Part shown: one piece after another, positions 1-7,785 of the stretch
Numbering within the stretch: position 1 is the stretch's first letter
How the letters are laid out: each line of letters opens with the position of its first letter
From: Treponema sp.
GTDB taxonomy: Bacteria > Spirochaetota > Spirochaetia > Treponematales > Treponemataceae
Assembly (NCBI GenBank): GCA_024690865.1
Contig: JAILON010000098.1
Location: forward strand, 1-52,763
Reading direction: 5' to 3'
DNA: 52,763 bases
Notes under the pieces: model-generated
What the model saw: the letters and a program-made list of their open reading frames with translations, nothing else
Told to the model about the DNA's origin: nothing
Databases searched by the model: none
Made by a program: the position numbers and the translations under genes

Positions 1-475
1 GACTTTCCAAGGCCGCCCCGCTGCGTATTTCCTTGCGCGGGGGAATTCGCTCCGGGATGGTCGCCTCGGTCGCGCGGATGAGGGCGCGGCTCATCGGCTT
101 CCACTCGTAATCTTCAAGGTCCACGGCGAGCACAAGCCCGTGCCTGACCCTGCCGAATGCCGTCGTCCGCTCCACGTAGACCGCCTCGCTTTCGGGGGCA
201 TCGAAGACCCCGCCCGAAAGGTAGTCCGCCATCGTCCACTTGATCCGCGCTATCCGGTCGGCCTTGTCCGGGCGGGACAGGTAGACCTCCGGCAGGATGA
301 GGTTCAGGGTGGAGGGCTTCCCGCCCGCCGCGAGCTCCGCCCGCTTCCAGTAACCCTCGTCCTGCGTGTACTGGTCGCAGGCGATGACCGACCAGCTGCC
401 CAAATCCCTGTCCTTGGGCAAAAGGATTTCCGGCAGCTTCAGGCCGAATTCGTCGAGGCAGTCTTGGCTTTCCAT
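1..475 (-). CDS. DUF1015 family protein (3' part outside window)
   Basis: The minus strand from position 475 reads without a stop to the window edge (158 codons). The protein opens MESQDCLDEFGLKLPEILLP and goes on with KDRDLGSWSVIACDQYTQ, then STLNLILPEVYL, GLVLAVDLEDYEW and LIRATEATIPERIPPRKEI. This is the N-terminal pattern of DUF1015 proteins, whose function is unknown. The ATG lies one base past the purA stop codon, and the end of purA supplies a Shine-Dalgarno-like GAAGAAG, so the two genes are almost certainly co-transcribed and translationally coupled. The C-terminal part is cut off by the window. Confidence 0.88.
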   Translation of the reverse strand, partial: MESQDCLDEFGLKLPEILLPKDRDLGSWSVIACDQYTQDEGYWKRAELAAGGKPSTLNLILPEVYLSRPDKADRIARIKWTMADYLSGGVFDAPESEAVYVERTTAFGRVRHGLVLAVDLEDYEWKPMSRALIRATEATIPERIPPRKEIRSGAALES

Positions 476-476
476 A

Positions 477-1709
477 TTACTTCTTCCACGGCTCCTTGCG
501 GATAATCGTCTCGTTGCGGTCTGCGCCCACGGAGATGATGTCCACGCTGGTTCCCGTGAAATCTTCTATATACTCTATGTACTTCTTGGCGTTCTCAGGC
601 AGCTTGTCGTAGTCCTTGCAGCCCCTGAGCTCGCTCTTCCAGCCCTTGAACTTCTCCAGCACGGGCTTGGCCTTGTTCAGCTTCTCGATGCTGGCGGGGA
701 AGTCCGTGACAATCTTGCCGTCGATGTCGTATGCGACGCATGCCTCAATCTGGTCCATCGCGTCGTAGATGTCTATGTGGGTCAGCACGAGGCCGTCTAT
801 CGAGTTGACGCGGCAGGCATAGCGGAGGGCGACCAGGTCCAGGTAGCCGCAGCGGCGGGCACGTCCGGTCGTGACACCGTACTCGTTGCCCGTGTCGCGC
901 ACGTACTTGCACAGCTCGCTCTCGGCCGCGTCCTTCTCGTTGAACTCGGAGGGCATGGGGCCGTTGCCGACCCTGGTCTCGTAGGCCTTGAACACGCCCA
1001 TGACCTTGTCGATGTCGTGCGGGCCGATTCCGCAGCCGGTCGCCGCACCCGCCGCGCAGGACGCGCCGGAGGAGACATAGGGATAGGTTCCGCTGTCGAT
1101 GTCGAGCATCGCACCCTGGGCACCCTCAAAGAGGATGTTCTCTCTCCTGACGGCCCACATCCGTTCGGTCAGGTCAACCCGCATGGCAAGCAGGCGGTCC
1201 TTGTATGTGTCAAGATAGGCCTTGTCCTCGCCGTCGTACTCGGCCATCTTCTCGTCCCAGTCCAAATCCGCAAGGCGGAGGCCGTCGCGCTGGGCCTTCT
1301 CGGAGTAGGCGATGCCGATTCCCCGTCCGGTCGTGCCGATGGGGCGCTTGCGCTGCGCGTCGCGGTCCTTGTCCATCTGCCGGTAGCGGGGCAGGATTAT
1401 CTGCGTCCTGTCTGAGATGAAGACGCGGCCTTCCCAGTCAATGCCGTTGTCCTTGAGCATCTGGAGCTCATTGAAGAAGGCCTCCGGATCCAGGACCATG
1501 CCCGCGCCAAGGAACACCGTCTTGCCCGGGTACAGGATGCCGCTCGGCACCTGGTGCAGGGCGAATTTCTTTCCGTCCACGACAATCGTGTGCCCTGCGT
1601 TGGGCCCGCCCGCATAACGGACGACGTGCTTTGCATCCTGGGCCAGGTAGTCCACGATCTTTCCCTTACCTTCATCACCCCACTGGGCACCGATAATAAC
1701 GACCTTCAT
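477..1709 (-). CDS. purA: Adenylosuccinate synthetase
   Basis: Makes adenylosuccinate from IMP, aspartate and GTP, the first committed step to AMP. At 410 aa it is a little shorter than the usual ~430. It has the GTP-binding start VVIIGAQWGDEGKGKIVDYL with the catalytic Asp and following GKGK, the conserved GGPNAGHTIV segment with the catalytic His, and the IMP-binding stretch KRPIGTTGRGIGIAYSEK. The ATG at 1709 is preceded on the minus strand by GGGAG at 7 nt. It leads a two-gene unit with the DUF1015 gene. Its leader contains a nested hairpin, described separately. Confidence 0.97.
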   Translation of the reverse strand: MKVVIIGAQWGDEGKGKIVDYLAQDAKHVVRYAGGPNAGHTIVVDGKKFALHQVPSGILYPGKTVFLGAGMVLDPEAFFNELQMLKDNGIDWEGRVFISDRTQIILPRYRQMDKDRDAQRKRPIGTTGRGIGIAYSEKAQRDGLRLADLDWDEKMAEYDGEDKAYLDTYKDRLLAMRVDLTERMWAVRRENILFEGAQGAMLDIDSGTYPYVSSGASCAAGAATGCGIGPHDIDKVMGVFKAYETRVGNGPMPSEFNEKDAAESELCKYVRDTGNEYGVTTGRARRCGYLDLVALRYACRVNSIDGLVLTHIDIYDAMDQIEACVAYDIDGKIVTDFPASIEKLNKAKPVLEKFKGWKSELRGCKDYDKLPENAKKYIEYIEDFTGTSVDIISVGADRNETIIRKEPWKK

Positions 1710-1757
1710 CAGAACACTCCCAGCCGGAGCAAAAACTGCCTGCTTTTCTCCGGCTCA

Positions 1758-1813
1758 CGAGGGCCTGTGCAACGCACGATGCACATTTGTGCAATTGCGG
1801 CCCTCGCAATATA
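1758..1813 (-). promoter_or_regulatory. purA leader: nested inverted repeat and -10 box
   Basis: CGAGGGCC (1758-1765) and GGCCCTCG (1799-1806) form an 8-bp perfect outer stem. The loop contains a second palindrome, TGCACA-TT-TGTGCA (1780-1793). A minus-strand TATATT at 1808-1813 would start transcription at or near the top of this stem, so the purA leader of about 95 nt would begin with the hairpin. I see no known purine riboswitch core. No convincing -35 is visible. An attenuator, protein-binding site or mRNA-stability hairpin are all possible. Confidence 0.4.
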
Positions 1814-2070
1814 GTTTTGTCCAGTTCCAAAAGCCAGCAGGCTCCTGAAACAGGCTTTTTCAGTGTAGCACAAAGAGGGAAATCATTCTATAGGTAGATT
1901 CCAAAGCCCCTGCGAAACCGCACAGGGCGGCTGCGGCCCAGGCATCAAGGAACTCGCCATCTGGTCCAGGAACCACTTTTCGGCTGCCTTGGCATCCTGT
2001 TTTCCGCCCTGCCCAGCAAGGAGTACAGTGGGGGTAGGATCTTACGCTTTTCGGAGAACTGACAGACTAC
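1814..2070. other. Intergenic, no gene seen
   Basis: No open frame with a credible start or family resemblance is visible on either strand. A small stem CTGAAA / TTTCAG lies around 1848-1865. The rest looks like non-coding sequence between purA and the short locus at 2071-2357. Confidence 0.4.
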
Positions 2071-2120
2071 TATTCGGCGAAGTACCGAATAATTGACAGC
2101 AGGACATAAAACAGTACAGT
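2071..2120 (+). promoter_or_regulatory. Operator-like palindrome plus sigma70 promoter
   Basis: TATTCGG-cgaagta-CCGAATA is a perfect 7-7-7 inverted repeat (2071-2091). It ends two bases before TTGACA (2093-2098), a consensus -35, which is followed after 16 nt by TACAGT (2115-2120). The palindrome abutting the -35 looks like a binding site for a dimeric regulator. The promoter points at the short gene at 2151. Confidence 0.6.
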
Positions 2121-2150
2121 CACTTTAGATTGAACAGAGGAGGTGATTTT

Positions 2151-2357
2151 ATGGTTGCAGCAGACTTAAAAGAAAAAGCAATGGATTATTTCACCATTGT
2201 AAATTTTCCGTTGCAATACGGCAAAATAAATTTTTCTGGACTATGCAATGGCTTGAATTTTCCGAGGAAGGCCCAGAACGCCCGCCTCGAATTCAAACTG
2301 CCTGCTGTTCTCATACTGTTCATGGATAAGTTCATCTTGCTTAAGACGTATTCGTAA
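2151..2357 (+). CDS. Short hypothetical protein, possibly truncated
   Basis: A 68-aa frame starting MVAADLKEKAMDYFTI follows a near-perfect Shine-Dalgarno (GAGGAGGTGAT, 4-5 nt before ATG) and a good promoter with an operator-like palindrome, so expression is likely. An in-frame ATG at 2130 would add seven residues but lacks such a site. The region is AT-richer than its neighbours. The first ~30 residues look like real protein and the last third looks arbitrary, so this may be the front of a gene truncated by rearrangement. I do not recognise a family. It converges on the nuclease gene. Confidence 0.4.
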   Translation: MVAADLKEKAMDYFTIVNFPLQYGKINFSGLCNGLNFPRKAQNARLEFKLPAVLILFMDKFILLKTYS

Positions 2358-2421
2358 ATAACCGACGGCCCTTGCAACTGCCCCAGCCACGTGCCCCGGA
2401 ACCTGCATCTGCCAGGGCCCT

Positions 2422-2991
2422 TCATTCCTGCCCGCCATCGCCAGTATCCAGCCCCCACAGGCCCAGCCGGTGTTCCCTCGCGTAGTCCTCGGCCTGTCCA
2501 AAGGAGGCCATGTCCTGCTTGTTGAACTTGAACTTGCTGTAGTACCTGCCGTAGCCGTTCCGCACAAGCTCATAGTTGAGCATGCTGCCGTCCTCCGCGT
2601 ACAGGTAGGCGAGGAGCCGCCCGTACCGGTCCTTGTAGGACGTATACCAGTCGAGCCGCAACTGCATGGTCGTCCCAAGGCAGCGTCCCGTATATTCCTT
2701 CGCCTCGTCCGCATAGGGCTGGCGGACCTTCTTGTAGTATTCGGGCGTGTCCACCCCTATGAGCCGTATCCTCTGGCAGGACTTGTCGCAGTCCGGTGGA
2801 ATCTCGCCAAGAAATTCAACGTCAACAGTGTCGCCGTCCACGACCTTCGTGACCCGCACCTCGTACAGCTGCTCGTAGACAGCGCGGGGCGGCTTTTTGC
2901 TTGCGGCCACAAGATTCTGACTGCCGAACAGCAGCACGGCGAGCACGAGGAGGAAAAATGCAGACCTCACGGAGAAGGATTTTATCACCAT
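2422..2991 (-). CDS. Secreted thermonuclease (SNase-like) protein
   Basis: Predicted 189-aa nuclease of the staphylococcal-nuclease fold. After a hydrophobic signal segment (MVIKSFSVRSAFFLLVLAVL, about residues 1-29) come the domain landmarks VTKVVDGDTVDVEF, RIRLIGVDTPEY, a DRYGRLLAYLY segment with the catalytic Arg, and the C-terminal EDYAREHRLGLWG. It probably cuts DNA/RNA outside the cytoplasm. The frame is open 72 codons further upstream, but I chose the ATG at 2991 because it begins the signal peptide and the promoter at 3133-3161 would place an upstream ATG at the transcript end. Confidence 0.88.
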   Translation of the reverse strand: MVIKSFSVRSAFFLLVLAVLLFGSQNLVAASKKPPRAVYEQLYEVRVTKVVDGDTVDVEFLGEIPPDCDKSCQRIRLIGVDTPEYYKKVRQPYADEAKEYTGRCLGTTMQLRLDWYTSYKDRYGRLLAYLYAEDGSMLNYELVRNGYGRYYSKFKFNKQDMASFGQAEDYAREHRLGLWGLDTGDGGQE

Positions 2992-3132
2992 ACACAAACC
3001 TGCTTTCGTACCTGGGCCGGTTTCACAAGCTTGTTGCGACGAAACATGCGGACATCTTGAAACTGCCTCACCTTTATTTCGTTTACAACACCGAGTCTCC
3101 TGGTCGGAGCTTTCTGCCGATTCCATAGCTTT

Positions 3133-3161
3133 ATTGTACCATAATATGGGGGAATTATCCA
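3133..3161 (-). promoter_or_regulatory. Promoter of the nuclease gene
   Basis: Reading the minus strand, TGGATA (3156-3161) and TACAAT (3133-3138) are separated by 17 nt. The transcript would start near 3126 and have a leader of about 135 nt before the chosen nuclease start. Confidence 0.55.
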
Positions 3162-3269
3162 CTGAGCCGGTCAAAAGCCGGATACTTTTGCATCGGTTCG
3201 GATGCACCTACCGGCGGCCATTCGGACCCTAGGCACAGACCAGACCACGGCCCCTGCCGGATTTTTTCC

Positions 3270-3298
3270 TTGCACAAGAGGCTTTTTTTTCATATATT
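3270..3298 (+). promoter_or_regulatory. Promoter of the Bax-inhibitor-1 gene
   Basis: TTGCAC (3270-3275) and TATATT (3293-3298) are separated by 17 nt. The leader contains a GGCCCC-CGCA-GGGGCC hairpin (3316-3331) shortly before the strong ribosome binding site AAGGAGG. Confidence 0.65.
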
Positions 3299-3355
3299 GA
3301 ATGGAAGAAGACAACGGCCCCCGCAGGGGCCTTCGCACACAAGGAGGCATAGAGC

Positions 3356-4051
3356 ATGAGCGAATACGCTAACATAGGATACGCGGCGGAACGCGAAAAC
3401 GAGCAGAGGAAGTTCCTCTCCGGGACATACGGCTGGATGGCCGTTGCCCTGCTCATAAGCGCGGCTTCTGCTTTCATAACGGCAAACAGCTACACGCTGC
3501 TCTCGCTGATTTTCACCAGCTGGCACTACTGGGTTCTGTTTGCCGGCGAGCTTGCCCTGGTCTGGTGGCTGTCCGCGTCAATCCGCAAGATAAGCCTTGC
3601 GGCAGCCGTCGTCGGCTTCCTTGCCTATTCCGTGCTGAACGGAATGACGCTGGCAAGCATCTTCTTTATCTATCGCATCGACTCCATCGCCATAGTGTTC
3701 ATTTCCTGCGCGGCGATGTTCGCGGGCATGGCCCTCTACGGTTTGCGGACAAAAAGCAACCTGTCCAGCTACGGTCGCTACCTGGTTATGGCGGTCTGGG
3801 GCATCCTCATCGCCTCGCTGCTGAACATCCTGTTCAAATCCAGCGGCCTGTCATTCCTGATTTCCATCGCTTCGGTCGCCATATTCGCCGGCCTGACCGC
3901 CTACGACAGCCAGAAAATGCTCGCCCTTTCGGAAAACGCCGACGGAAGCGAGGCATTCCGCAAGGTGTCCATCCTGGGTGCGCTGGAGCTGTATCTGGAC
4001 TTCATCAACATGTTCCTTTCCCTCCTGCGAATCTTCGGAAGGCGACGCTAG
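3356..4051 (+). CDS. Bax inhibitor-1 / YccA family membrane protein
   Basis: A 231-aa integral membrane protein with about seven hydrophobic segments (first around residues 28-48, last around 165-183). It ends with the family signature AYDSQKMLALSEN followed by ALELYLDFINMFLSLLRIFG. BI-1 family proteins are pH-gated calcium-leak or stress-related membrane proteins; in bacteria they are often linked to FtsH. The ATG is preceded by AAGGAGG. It is monocistronic: its own promoter is upstream and a strong terminator lies 150 bp downstream. Confidence 0.93.
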   Translation: MSEYANIGYAAERENEQRKFLSGTYGWMAVALLISAASAFITANSYTLLSLIFTSWHYWVLFAGELALVWWLSASIRKISLAAAVVGFLAYSVLNGMTLASIFFIYRIDSIAIVFISCAAMFAGMALYGLRTKSNLSSYGRYLVMAVWGILIASLLNILFKSSGLSFLISIASVAIFAGLTAYDSQKMLALSENADGSEAFRKVSILGALELYLDFINMFLSLLRIFGRRR

Positions 4052-4202
4052 GCCGTTCCGTCTAGACGCTGCATAAAGGGTTGGGTTCACCTAGCATAAA
4101 GGGCCGGTTCTGATTAATTCGGACCGGGCCCAGCCAACAGAAACATTCCTCGCAATATGAGCTGCTGTCGGGCCCTCCCGCATAAGTAGCCGATTCCCAA
4201 AG
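4052..4202 (+). other. Intergenic, possible structured 3' UTR or small RNA
   Basis: No coding frame is apparent. The sequence GCATAAAGGG occurs twice (about 4071-4080 and 4094-4103). GGCCGGT pairs with ACC-GGGCC across about 15 nt (about 4101-4131). A strong terminator follows directly, so a small RNA or a long 3' UTR of the BI-1 gene could end here. I see no clear promoter inside. Confidence 0.3.
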
Positions 4203-4238
4203 GACTTTGGAAATGGCAGTTTCCAGGGTCTTTTTTTT
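4203..4238 (+). terminator. Rho-independent terminator
   Basis: An 11-bp stem (4203-4213 with 4220-4230, including G-U pairs) with loop tggcag is followed by eight T. It is the only obvious terminator between the BI-1 gene and the lipoprotein at 4419. Confidence 0.85.
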
Positions 4239-4383
4239 GGGGAGGAACACGATTGCTACCCCCTGTTTACGAAAGGCGAGGCTGGAATGGGACAAAAACG
4301 GGTCCTTCCTGACCGCGGTCTGATACCCGGCCACAGACGGGAAGGGCAAAATGCCAGGACTAGTAAAAAACACAGCAAAATCG

Positions 4384-4389
4384 TATAAT
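4384..4389 (+). promoter_or_regulatory. -10 box of the repeat lipoprotein gene
   Basis: A perfect TATAAT lies 29 nt before the start codon at 4419. A matching -35 is not evident (the 17-nt position reads TAGTAA). The ribosome binding site is CAGAGG, 6 nt before ATG. Confidence 0.5.
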
Positions 4390-4418
4390 GGCAGGAAATC
4401 TGTATACAGAGGTTTAAA

Positions 4419-6728
4419 ATGAAAAAAATCGTCGCCGGCTCTACCGCCGTACTTTTGATGCTTACGACTTCAGGAGCTTTGATTGGCTGCAAGTCAGCCC
4501 CCGATGAGGCAACCTCCTCATCGGATTCCTCCCTCGAATCTACGTCCAACATGGACTCTGACGAGGCAGAGGCATCCGCAACCTTTGATATTGAAGATGA
4601 TGATGATGAAATAAGCCTGGAAGATGAAGGCTCCAATCCTTCTGGCGACAGCGTGGAAGGCCAGGGAGGCCAAGAAGGGAGCGCAGAAAGGATTTCCTCC
4701 GACGGACTGGAGGGAACCGACCACAGGGACGAGGACGGCAAGTCCGGTACGGGCAATTCCTACGGGCTTGCTTCTGGGGAAGGTATTGACGGAGACGGCA
4801 TTGGCATAAAGGGTGGCACGGCGAGCGACACCGCCACAAAGGGGCAGGAAAGCGCACCGAACGACGAGGAAAACTTCCCGGCCACCATGGAGCGCATGAA
4901 AGGCACGGGCAAGACAACGTCTGCTGACGATGGCAAGAACGGCCAGGGCGACAGCGCTTCGTCCGCGACGGCGGGCAAGGACAGCTCAGATTCCAAGAGC
5001 GGCGGTTCCCGGCAGAGTGCGGTGGCCCCAAATGCAAACGATGCAAGCAGCGCAGGAACTGGAAAAAAAGCTTCCACGGAGAGTGCAAACAGCAATGGAT
5101 CGGCCCCCACCCCGTCGACTGCCAGCGGCAAGGCAGGGAACGGAACGAACAGCGACCAGGCTGTTGCCGCAAACACGGGAAACAGCGGTTCTACAGGAAA
5201 GAACAACGGCAACAAAAAGGGGAACGACACCGGGATTACCGGCACGTCCAGCATAGACGGATCGCGCAACGCAAACCCGACCCCGACAAAGAAAGACGAT
5301 AAAACTGCCTCCGGCAAGAACGGCTCCGGCTCCGGCCAGAGTGGGAGCGGCACCGGCAACCAGACTGCGCAGAACGATAAGAACAAGTCCGGCACGGGCA
5401 GTGGCTCCGGCTCCGGTAGCGGTTCCGGCAGCGGCAAGGACGCCAACTCCGGCAAGAACGGAAGTGGCGCAGGCGGCGGGTCTGGGGCTGGAACAGGCTC
5501 TGGTTCCGCCACGAGCCAGAACGGCAAGAACGGCTCCGGCTCCGGCCAGAGCGGGAGCGGCGCAGGCAACCAGACTGCGCAGAACGATAAGAGCAAGTCC
5601 GGCACGGGCAGCGGCTCCGGCTCCGGCAGCGGCAAGGACGCCAACTCCGGCAAGAACGGAAGCGGCAGCGGCCAGAGCGGGAGCGGCACTGGCAACCAGA
5701 CTGCGCAGAACGACAAGAACAAGTCCAGCACGGGCAGTGGCTCCGGCACGGGCAGCGGCTCTGGAAGCGGCAAGGACGCCAACTCCGGCAAGAACGGCAC
5801 CGGCAACGGCAGTGGGTCTGGGGCTGGAACAGGCTCTGGTTCCGCCACGAGCCAGAACGGCAAGAACGGCTCCGGCCAGAGTGGGAGCGGCACCGGCAAC
5901 CAGACTGCGCAGAACGACAAGAACAAGTCCGGCACGGGCAGTGGCTCCGGCTCCGGCAGCGGTTCTGGAAGCGGCAAGGAAGCCAACTCCGGCAAGAACG
6001 GCACCGGCAGCAAGGCAAATAACACCGGCAAGGAAATCGCCAAGACCGACGGGAACGGGAACGGAGATGGCATGACAATTTCTACCAACGGAAGCGGCGA
6101 TGCAAACGGGCTCGATGGCAATGCCGGTTCGGCCACAGCAAAAGACAAGCAGGGGCTGGCAGACGACGGCACGGTGGACTACGTGGAGAAGTTCAGCAAG
6201 TGGTTCCACCCGGCCCTTTCCGACGTGCAGCGCTGCGGCTACTTCTACACCACCCCGGAAATCTGCCAGTTCGACATGATACAGGGCGACTTCCGCAAGG
6301 TGTCTGGATACAAGAAGGCGGCCTACGGTTTCGTCTTTGGCTACAGCCAGCCCGACCCGCGCGGCTACCTGTCAGACTTCATCCGCTTTGAGATAAATGT
6401 GGACGGCGAGTACGCGCTCTATACCTGGGACGGACAGAACTACGTGGATTTGGTTGAGCCCAACGACAAGGGAACGGCCTACTTCTACGAGCATCCAGCA
6501 ATCTACAAAGGCTACAACACGCTCAACACGATAAAAGTCGAGGACACAGGCAGTTCCTACAACGTGTACGTGAACGGCACGCTCATCCAGGGCAACATTC
6601 CCTACCTGGGCAGCCGGGCAACGAAGGGCGTCATGGCCTTCTTCTCGGTCGCAAAGGAGCATCAGGAAGACTTGCCCAAGACTCCGGTCAACGTGGGCAT
6701 GAGGATTACCGATGTCACTCGGCACTAA
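4419..6728 (+). CDS. Gly/Ser/Asn-repeat lipoprotein, lectin-like C-terminus
   Basis: A 769-aa predicted lipoprotein. The signal peptide MKKIVAGSTAVLLMLTTSGA ends in LIGC with the lipid-modified Cys at residue 24. Residues ~25-90 are acidic and Ser-rich. Residues ~100-570 are low complexity (Gly, Ser, Asn, Lys, Thr) with four long repeats. Residues ~590-769 form a compact domain with YGFVFGYSQ, FEINVDGEYALYTWDG and YNVYVNGTLI, resembling concanavalin-like folds (DUF1080/LamG type) that bind or cleave polysaccharides. The repeat region would be a long flexible stalk carrying the globular domain away from the outer membrane. Long minus-strand frames here (Pro/Glu/Leu-rich) are mirrors of the repeat. 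Repeat number may vary between strains. Confidence 0.85.
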   Translation: MKKIVAGSTAVLLMLTTSGALIGCKSAPDEATSSSDSSLESTSNMDSDEAEASATFDIEDDDDEISLEDEGSNPSGDSVEGQGGQEGSAERISSDGLEGTDHRDEDGKSGTGNSYGLASGEGIDGDGIGIKGGTASDTATKGQESAPNDEENFPATMERMKGTGKTTSADDGKNGQGDSASSATAGKDSSDSKSGGSRQSAVAPNANDASSAGTGKKASTESANSNGSAPTPSTASGKAGNGTNSDQAVAANTGNSGSTGKNNGNKKGNDTGITGTSSIDGSRNANPTPTKKDDKTASGKNGSGSGQSGSGTGNQTAQNDKNKSGTGSGSGSGSGSGSGKDANSGKNGSGAGGGSGAGTGSGSATSQNGKNGSGSGQSGSGAGNQTAQNDKSKSGTGSGSGSGSGKDANSGKNGSGSGQSGSGTGNQTAQNDKNKSSTGSGSGTGSGSGSGKDANSGKNGTGNGSGSGAGTGSGSATSQNGKNGSGQSGSGTGNQTAQNDKNKSGTGSGSGSGSGSGSGKEANSGKNGTGSKANNTGKEIAKTDGNGNGDGMTISTNGSGDANGLDGNAGSATAKDKQGLADDGTVDYVEKFSKWFHPALSDVQRCGYFYTTPEICQFDMIQGDFRKVSGYKKAAYGFVFGYSQPDPRGYLSDFIRFEINVDGEYALYTWDGQNYVDLVEPNDKGTAYFYEHPAIYKGYNTLNTIKVEDTGSSYNVYVNGTLIQGNIPYLGSRATKGVMAFFSVAKEHQEDLPKTPVNVGMRITDVTRH
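5322..6002 (+). repeat. Four in-frame long repeats in the lipoprotein stalk
   Basis: The unit contains QSGSGTGNQTAQNDKNKS, a (GS)n tract and GKDANSGKNG. Copies 1 and 3 carry an extra insert ending GTGSGSATSQNGKN, while copies 2 and 4 lack it, giving an A-B-A-B pattern. This suggests duplication of a two-unit block followed by divergence. Slippage or recombination here would stay in frame. Confidence 0.85.
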
Positions 6729-6744
6729 TGCCGTCGGCGCAACT

Positions 6745-6783
6745 GCCAGGGGCAACAACGCCGCCAGCAGCGGCGCCTCTGGC
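6745..6783. other. Nested hairpin between lipoprotein and permease
   Basis: GCCAGGGGC (6745-6753) pairs with GCCTCTGGC (6775-6783) over 9 bp with one G-U pair. Inside, GCCGC-cagca-GCGGC forms a second stem. No T run follows, so it is not a classical terminator. It may limit read-through or stabilise mRNA ends. Confidence 0.45.
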
Positions 6784-6816
6784 ACGAAGGCTTGACGACA
6801 GGCAGGAAGGGGACAA

Positions 6817-7785
6817 ATGCTGAAGTACGTGCTCAAACGGATCGCACTCATGGTGATGAGCCTGTTCATCATCATGACCATGCTGTTCATCCTGATCCGC
6901 CTGCTGCCCAATCCGGTAGAGTCGGTGACGGGGGGCTACGACAAGGCCCTGCGCGACATGCGGGAAGCATGGGGCTACAACAAGCCCCTGCTCGTGCAGT
7001 ACGGCATCTTCCTCAAGAAGGTGTTCACCAGATGGGACTGGGGCTTCTGCACCTCCATGGGAACTTTCCTGCAGCCGGTCACGGCCTACATCGGAAGCAA
7101 GCTCCCCGCGACGCTCTACGTCAACATCCTTTCCGTCATAATCTCCATACCGCTGGGGGTACTTTTTGGAATTGTCGCAGCGGTCAACAAAAACCGTTGG
7201 CCGGACCAGCTCATACAGGTGTTCATCATGCTCTTCATTTCCGTCCCGGCATTCATCTACGCCTTCCTGCTGCAATACTTCGTCGGCTACAGGCTGGGAC
7301 TCTGCCCCCTCGTCTTCGGGGACGGGAACGACTGGTTTTCATGGAAAATGCTCCACTCGGCAATCATGCCCGTCCTCGCCCTCTCCTTCGGCCCCGTGGC
7401 GGGCAACATGCGCCTTATCCGCGCCGAGCTTACCGAACAGCTGACTTCCGACTACATGCTGCTGGCCCGGACAAAGGGCCTGACCCGCAGGCAGGCAACC
7501 GTCCGCCATGCCCTCAGGAATTCCATGGTTCCGCTCATGCCGTCCTTCCTGGGGGAATTCATCGGCATACTGGGAGGTTCCATGATTATCGAGCAGATTT
7601 TTGCCGTGCCGGGAATAGGCAGGAGCTACGTGCAGTCCATTGCCGTAAAGGACTATTCGGTGTTTATGGCGATTTCGATGTTCTACGTCGCCATCGGCCT
7701 CGCCGCGGGAATCGTCAGCGACCTTTCCTACGGCTTCATCGACCCGCGCATACGGATGGGCGCGGGCAAGACGGGCAACCTCTAA
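6817..7785 (+). CDS. ABC transporter permease, OppB/DppB type
   Basis: A 322-aa inner-membrane permease of the peptide/nickel family. It starts MLKYVLKRIALMVMSLFIIM, has the N-terminal extension typical of OppB, about six membrane segments, and the EAA cytoplasmic loop YMLLARTKGLTRRQATVRHALRNSMVPL. The C-terminus GIVSDLSYGFIDPRIRMG is also typical. GGAAGGGG lies before the ATG. The usual partners (binding protein, OppC, OppD, OppF) are not in the window on either side, which is unusual. The start lies close behind the lipoprotein and may be co-transcribed with it. Confidence 0.9.
   Translation: MLKYVLKRIALMVMSLFIIMTMLFILIRLLPNPVESVTGGYDKALRDMREAWGYNKPLLVQYGIFLKKVFTRWDWGFCTSMGTFLQPVTAYIGSKLPATLYVNILSVIISIPLGVLFGIVAAVNKNRWPDQLIQVFIMLFISVPAFIYAFLLQYFVGYRLGLCPLVFGDGNDWFSWKMLHSAIMPVLALSFGPVAGNMRLIRAELTEQLTSDYMLLARTKGLTRRQATVRHALRNSMVPLMPSFLGEFIGILGGSMIIEQIFAVPGIGRSYVQSIAVKDYSVFMAISMFYVAIGLAAGIVSDLSYGFIDPRIRMGAGKTGNL

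Noticed and set aside
4052..4202. tRNA gene
   Set aside because: GGTTCACC at about 4085 looked like a T-arm, but no acceptor stem or anticodon arm can be folded around it. No other tRNA-like sequence was found.
4760..6209. Long minus-strand frames made of Pro/Leu/Glu or Ala/Gly/Val repeats
   Set aside because: They are the complement of the Gly/Ser-repeat lipoprotein and exist only because the repeat has no stops in those frames.
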